A model generated the notes under the pieces. That model saw only the letters and a list, made by a program, of their open reading frames with translations. It was not told the origin of the DNA and ran no database searches. 55,821 nucleotides of DNA from the NCBI GenBank assembly GCA_937951135.1, contig CALFCI010000041.1:1-55821 (forward strand), in the 5' to 3' direction. Positions 52,797 through 55,821 of this stretch are shown piece by piece (the first letter of the stretch is position 1; each line of letters starts with the position of its first letter). The position numbers and the translations under genes were made by a program. The DNA comes from an uncultured Aquimarina sp. GTDB lineage: Bacteria; Bacteroidota; Bacteroidia; Flavobacteriales; Flavobacteriaceae.

Positions 52797-53000
52797 ATGA
52801 ACAGAATTAAGGAAGTGCTGGAAGAAAAAGATATAAAGCAAATTTAGTTTTCTGAGAAATTGGGAAAAAGCTACAATATGGTAAATGCGTATGTCCAAAA
52901 TAGACAACAACCAAAACTAGAAATACTAATGCGTATTGCTTAAATACTGAGCATAGACGTTAAGGAATTAATTATCTCGAATAAAATAGAAGCGAAATAA
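52797..53000 (+). pseudogene. XRE-family helix-turn-helix regulator broken by two in-frame stops
   Basis: A 68-codon reading frame, interrupted by TAG at 52845-52847 and TAA at 52941-52943, encodes text typical of short XRE repressors: MNRIKEVLEEKDIKQ, then SEKLGKSYNMVNAYVQNRQQP, then SIDVKELIISNK. The TAG falls where relatives have Trp (KGIKQTWLAEKLGKS), a one-base change from TGG. Its own stop TAA abuts the ATG of hsdM. Normal members sit upstream of type I hsdM genes and control them. Here all three parts are in one frame with no indel, which suggests recent loss. Confidence 0.85.
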
Positions 53001-54482
53001 ATGTTTGAACAAACTTTTAAAAATATAGACGACATACTACATAAAGATGCAGGTTGTGGAAGTGAATTGGATTATGTAGAGCAAACCTCTTGGGTGTTGT
53101 TTTTAAAATATTTGGACGATTTAGAAAAGGACAAAGAAAATGCGGCTGTACTTTCTGGAGAAGAATACACAAGATTAATAGAACCAACCTACCAATGGAC
53201 AACTTGGGCTGCTCCCAAATTAGCAGACGGAAAGATTGACCACAACGCTCAAACCGGAGACGATTTATTAGACTTTGCAAACAATGACCTTTTCCCTTAC
53301 TTAAAGAAATTTAAAGTAAATGCTACAAGTGCAGATACCATTGAATACAAGATTGGTGAAATCTTTAGCGAGTTAAAAAACCGTATTCAAAGTGGTTATA
53401 ATTTACGAGAAGTAGTGGCGCTGGTAGATGAACTCCGTTTTAGAACCCACGCAGAACAGTTGGAGATGAGCCACCTCTATGAAGGGAAAATTAAAAATAT
53501 GGGGAATGCTGGGCGTAATGGTGGCGAATACTACACACCACGTCCTTTAATTAAAACCATCGTAAAAGTAGTTGACCCACAACTAGGAGAAACGGTGTAT
53601 GATGGTGCGGTAGGTTCTGCAGGTTTCTTGGTAGAGGCTTTTGATTATATGCGACACCCAGCGGGTGCAGGCAGTAAAAACAAACAACTTTCTACAGCGG
53701 ATATTGAGACTTTACAAAAGAAAACCTTTTACGGTAAAGAGAAAAAATCATTGGCCTACATTATTGGTATTATGAATATGATATTGCACGGCGTAGAAGC
53801 TCCCAATATTATACACACCAATACCTTAGCAGAAAATAGTGCCGACATACAAGAAAAAGACCGTTACAATGTGGTATTGGCAAACCCACCCTTTGGTGGA
53901 AAAGAACGTGCAGAAGTACAAGAGAACTTCCCAATTAAAACAGGCGAAACCGCTTCTTTGTTTTTACAGCATTTCATTAAAATTTTAAAAGCTGGTGGTA
54001 AAGCAGGTGTGGTGATTAAAAACACCTTTTTAAGCAATATCGATAATGCTTCTATTGCCATACGAAAAGAACTCTTAGAAAACTGCAACTTACATACGGT
54101 TTTAGATTTACCAGGCGGAACCTTTACAGGTGCAGGTGTAAAAACAGTAGTATTATTTTTCACCAAAGGAGAACCCACTAAAAAAATATGGTTTTATCAA
54201 CTGAATCTTAACCGAAATTTAGGTAAAACCAATCCACTTAACGAAAAAGATTTAGCCGATTTCCTAAAACTTCAAAAAACAAAAGCGGAAAGCGAAAATT
54301 CTTGGAGTGTACGATTAAGCAATGTAGACCAAACCACTTTTAACCTTTCTGTCAAAAACCCAAATACACCAGAAGAAGCTCCTTTACGTCAACCGAATGA
54401 AATTTTGGAAGCGATGGCAACTTTGGACAAGGAAAGTACTGATGTTATGAAGGAATTAAAAGTGTTGATTGGCGATGAGTAA
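53001..54482 (+). CDS. hsdM: Type I restriction-modification system, methyltransferase subunit
   Basis: The 493-residue protein has the N-terminal HsdM helical domain (about 1-160), the GEYYTPRPL segment (175-183), motif I DGAVGSAGFL (201-210) and the adenine-methylase motif NPPF (295-298). With HsdS it makes N6-methyladenine at a split recognition site, and with HsdR it restricts unmodified DNA. The start ATG directly follows the broken XRE frame. The KilA-N gene overlaps its end by 8 bp (ATGAGTAA). Confidence 0.97.
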   Translation: MFEQTFKNIDDILHKDAGCGSELDYVEQTSWVLFLKYLDDLEKDKENAAVLSGEEYTRLIEPTYQWTTWAAPKLADGKIDHNAQTGDDLLDFANNDLFPYLKKFKVNATSADTIEYKIGEIFSELKNRIQSGYNLREVVALVDELRFRTHAEQLEMSHLYEGKIKNMGNAGRNGGEYYTPRPLIKTIVKVVDPQLGETVYDGAVGSAGFLVEAFDYMRHPAGAGSKNKQLSTADIETLQKKTFYGKEKKSLAYIIGIMNMILHGVEAPNIIHTNTLAENSADIQEKDRYNVVLANPPFGGKERAEVQENFPIKTGETASLFLQHFIKILKAGGKAGVVIKNTFLSNIDNASIAIRKELLENCNLHTVLDLPGGTFTGAGVKTVVLFFTKGEPTKKIWFYQLNLNRNLGKTNPLNEKDLADFLKLQKTKAESENSWSVRLSNVDQTTFNLSVKNPNTPEEAPLRQPNEILEAMATLDKESTDVMKELKVLIGDE

Positions 54483-55284
54483 AAAACAAACGAAAATAGT
54501 AGTATTAGACAAAGAAATAAATATCACCAAAGACAATCTTATCTCTTTAACAGATATGCTTAAAGCTAAAGATGGAGATTTTTTTATTTCTGATTGGTTA
54601 CGAAATAGAAACACCGTAGAATATTTAGGAATTTGGGAGCGTGTACACAACTCTAATTTTAATTATGGCGAATATGCCACAATTAGAAATCAAGCGGGTT
54701 TAAATAATTATAAAATAAGTGTAAAAGAGTGGGTTTCTAAAACAAATGCCATTGGCTTAACAGCAAAAGCAGGACGCTATGGAGGTACTTACGCACACCC
54801 AGATATTGCTTTTGAATTTGGTATGTGGATAAGTGCAGAATTTAAAGTGTATTTAGTAAAAGAATTTCAACGCTTAAAACAAAAGGAATCCAAAACATTA
54901 GACTGGGATGTAAAAAGAAGCCTTACCAAACTTAACTACCGGATACATACCGATGCTATTAAACAAAACTTAATACCAAGTAGTCTTAGCAAAAAACAAA
55001 CCGCAATTGTATACGCCACCGAAGCCGATGTACTGAATATGGCACTTTATGGTAAGACAGCCAAACAATGGCAAACAGAAAACCCTACTGAAAAAGGAAA
55101 CATAAGAGATTTTAGCAATGTAACCCAACTGGTATGCCTTGCCAACCTAGAAAACTTAAATGCTGTTTTTATTAACGATGGTGTACCACAAAGCGAAAGG
55201 CTCTTAAAACTAAACCAAATTGCCATCTCGCAAATGGAAATTCTAACCACATCTCTTAATTCTAAATTGATAGGTAATGATTAA
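54475..55284 (+). CDS. KilA-N domain protein inside the type I locus
   Basis: From the ATG at 54475 (8-bp overlap with hsdM) the protein is 269 residues. Residues about 18-130 match the KilA-N DNA-binding fold (ISLTDMLKAKDGDFFISDWLR, YLGIWERVHNSNFNYGEY, AGRYGGTYAHPDIAFEFGMWIS). KilA-N is common in phage antirepressors and lysogeny regulators and also appears as cargo in type I restriction loci. The C-terminal 130 residues are helical and unassigned. Its start and end are both coupled by 8-bp overlaps, to hsdM and to hsdS, so it is an integral part of the operon. Role is unknown: control, anti-phage helper or anti-restriction. Confidence 0.92.
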   Translation: MSKKQTKIVVLDKEINITKDNLISLTDMLKAKDGDFFISDWLRNRNTVEYLGIWERVHNSNFNYGEYATIRNQAGLNNYKISVKEWVSKTNAIGLTAKAGRYGGTYAHPDIAFEFGMWISAEFKVYLVKEFQRLKQKESKTLDWDVKRSLTKLNYRIHTDAIKQNLIPSSLSKKQTAIVYATEADVLNMALYGKTAKQWQTENPTEKGNIRDFSNVTQLVCLANLENLNAVFINDGVPQSERLLKLNQIAISQMEILTTSLNSKLIGND

Positions 55285-55821
55285 AGAATTGACAATGGAA
55301 AAGACAAGGTTGCTTGAAAACTGGGAAACAAAGCCTTTGGGTGAAATCTGTGAAATGATAAAAAGAGGTTCTCAACCAAAATATATTGAAAGGGCAGAAG
55401 GAGAAATCGTTTTAAATCAGAAATGTATAAGAGACCATAAAATAAATATTTCATTAGCCAGAAAGCACGATACAAGCAAAAAAACAATAAACAAAGAAAG
55501 ATACATTCAGTTAGGAGATGGTCTTATTAATTCAACAGGAACAGGAACTTTAGGTAGAGTTGCTCAGGTTAGGAACTTAAATTATAATGCTTTTGTTGAT
55601 ACGCATATTACCATTGTTCGACCTAATAAAAATATATTCTTTTTAGATTTCTTTGGTTGGATGTTAATCCATATTGAGAAACAAATTAAAGATTTAGGTG
55701 AAGGAGCTAGTGGTCAAACTGAACTATCAAGAAAAGTTGTCGAGAGGATTAATGTCTCCTTTCCAAGTTCAAAAGATCAACAAAAACAAATAGTAGCAAT
55801 TTTAGACCAAGCCTTTGCAGC
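55277..55821 (+). CDS. hsdS: Type I restriction specificity subunit (C-terminus cut by window edge)
   Basis: From the ATG at 55277 (8-bp overlap with the KilA-N gene, ATGATTAA) 181 codons are open to the window edge. The visible part is the first target-recognition domain: LLENWETKPLGEICEMIKRGSQ at the start, a central INSTGTGTLGR segment and VVERINVSFPSSKDQQKQIV, which begins the conserved central helix. A second recognition domain and hsdR should follow outside. The second in-frame ATG at 55295 is an alternative start. Confidence 0.93.
   Translation, partial: MIKELTMEKTRLLENWETKPLGEICEMIKRGSQPKYIERAEGEIVLNQKCIRDHKINISLARKHDTSKKTINKERYIQLGDGLINSTGTGTLGRVAQVRNLNYNAFVDTHITIVRPNKNIFFLDFFGWMLIHIEKQIKDLGEGASGQTELSRKVVERINVSFPSSKDQQKQIVAILDQAFA

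Noticed and set aside
52797-53000. Stop-codon read-through or recoding to explain the XRE frame
   Set aside because: TAG and TAA are ordinary stops of neighbouring genes, and two different stops in one short frame make recoding unlikely.
1-55821. tRNA and rRNA genes
   Set aside because: No T-arm GGTTCGAATCC-like segment with matching acceptor stem and no rRNA core sequence was recognised. A covariance search would be needed to exclude a diverged copy.

Overview
The window reads as part of a chromosome from a marine-type member of the Flavobacteriaceae (Bacteroidota). The evidence is low GC, a cargo protein with a type IX secretion C-terminal domain, families typical of the phylum (DUF5686, DUF3570/DUF4266, YtxJ, SusD-free secreted lipoproteins), few clear Shine-Dalgarno sites, and repeated TAnnTTTG -7 promoter elements in front of housekeeping genes. 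The genus cannot be fixed from the sequence alone. No tRNA, rRNA, CRISPR array, transposase or prophage core was seen.

Layout. 1-8.2 kb: a truncated DUF885 lipoprotein peptidase, a tilS-dsbD pair, lpd with a strong terminator, and a small secreted unknown. 9-16.9 kb: a 1342-residue secreted cytochrome-c/LamG-like protein, clpB, and ytxJ, the last two facing away from each other across a 44-bp perfect palindrome. 17-20 kb: a four-gene unit, thioredoxin - ApbE - DUF4266 lipoprotein - DUF3570 barrel. 20-24 kb: two secreted unknowns and fahA. 24-31 kb: glyA, a sigma-region-4-like protein, pabB, an NADPH-dependent FMN reductase and a DEAD-box helicase. 31-39 kb: a YdjM-like membrane hydrolase, an ABC exporter, smpB, a DUF5686 outer-membrane protein and purB. 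39-50 kb: pcm, an oxidoreductase plus 3-hydroxybutyryl-CoA dehydrogenase, a leucine-rich-repeat protein, an M23 peptidase plus DUF1015, a PLP-binding protein, a DnaQ/GIY-YIG fusion, and a potassium channel overlapping miaA. 49-52.7 kb: a parallel beta-helix lipoprotein, a small lipoprotein and a second YdjM-like protein. 52.8 kb to the end: a type I restriction-modification locus made of a broken XRE regulator, hsdM, a KilA-N protein and a truncated hsdS.

Most genes are core metabolism or translation maintenance, with no large common operon. The accessory material is the right-hand restriction locus. The least explained material lies in the spacers. These hold at least two dispersed families of about 100-190 bp with internal hairpins, many seven-base-period arrays with changing consensus (often CAA plus four bases), a fold-back element of about 177 bp, and several long perfect palindromes. 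The best candidates for undescribed biology are these spacer families, the palindromic clpB/ytxJ control region and the thioredoxin/ApbE/DUF4266/DUF3570 unit. All coordinates, translations beyond the obvious frames and repeat alignments were made by eye.
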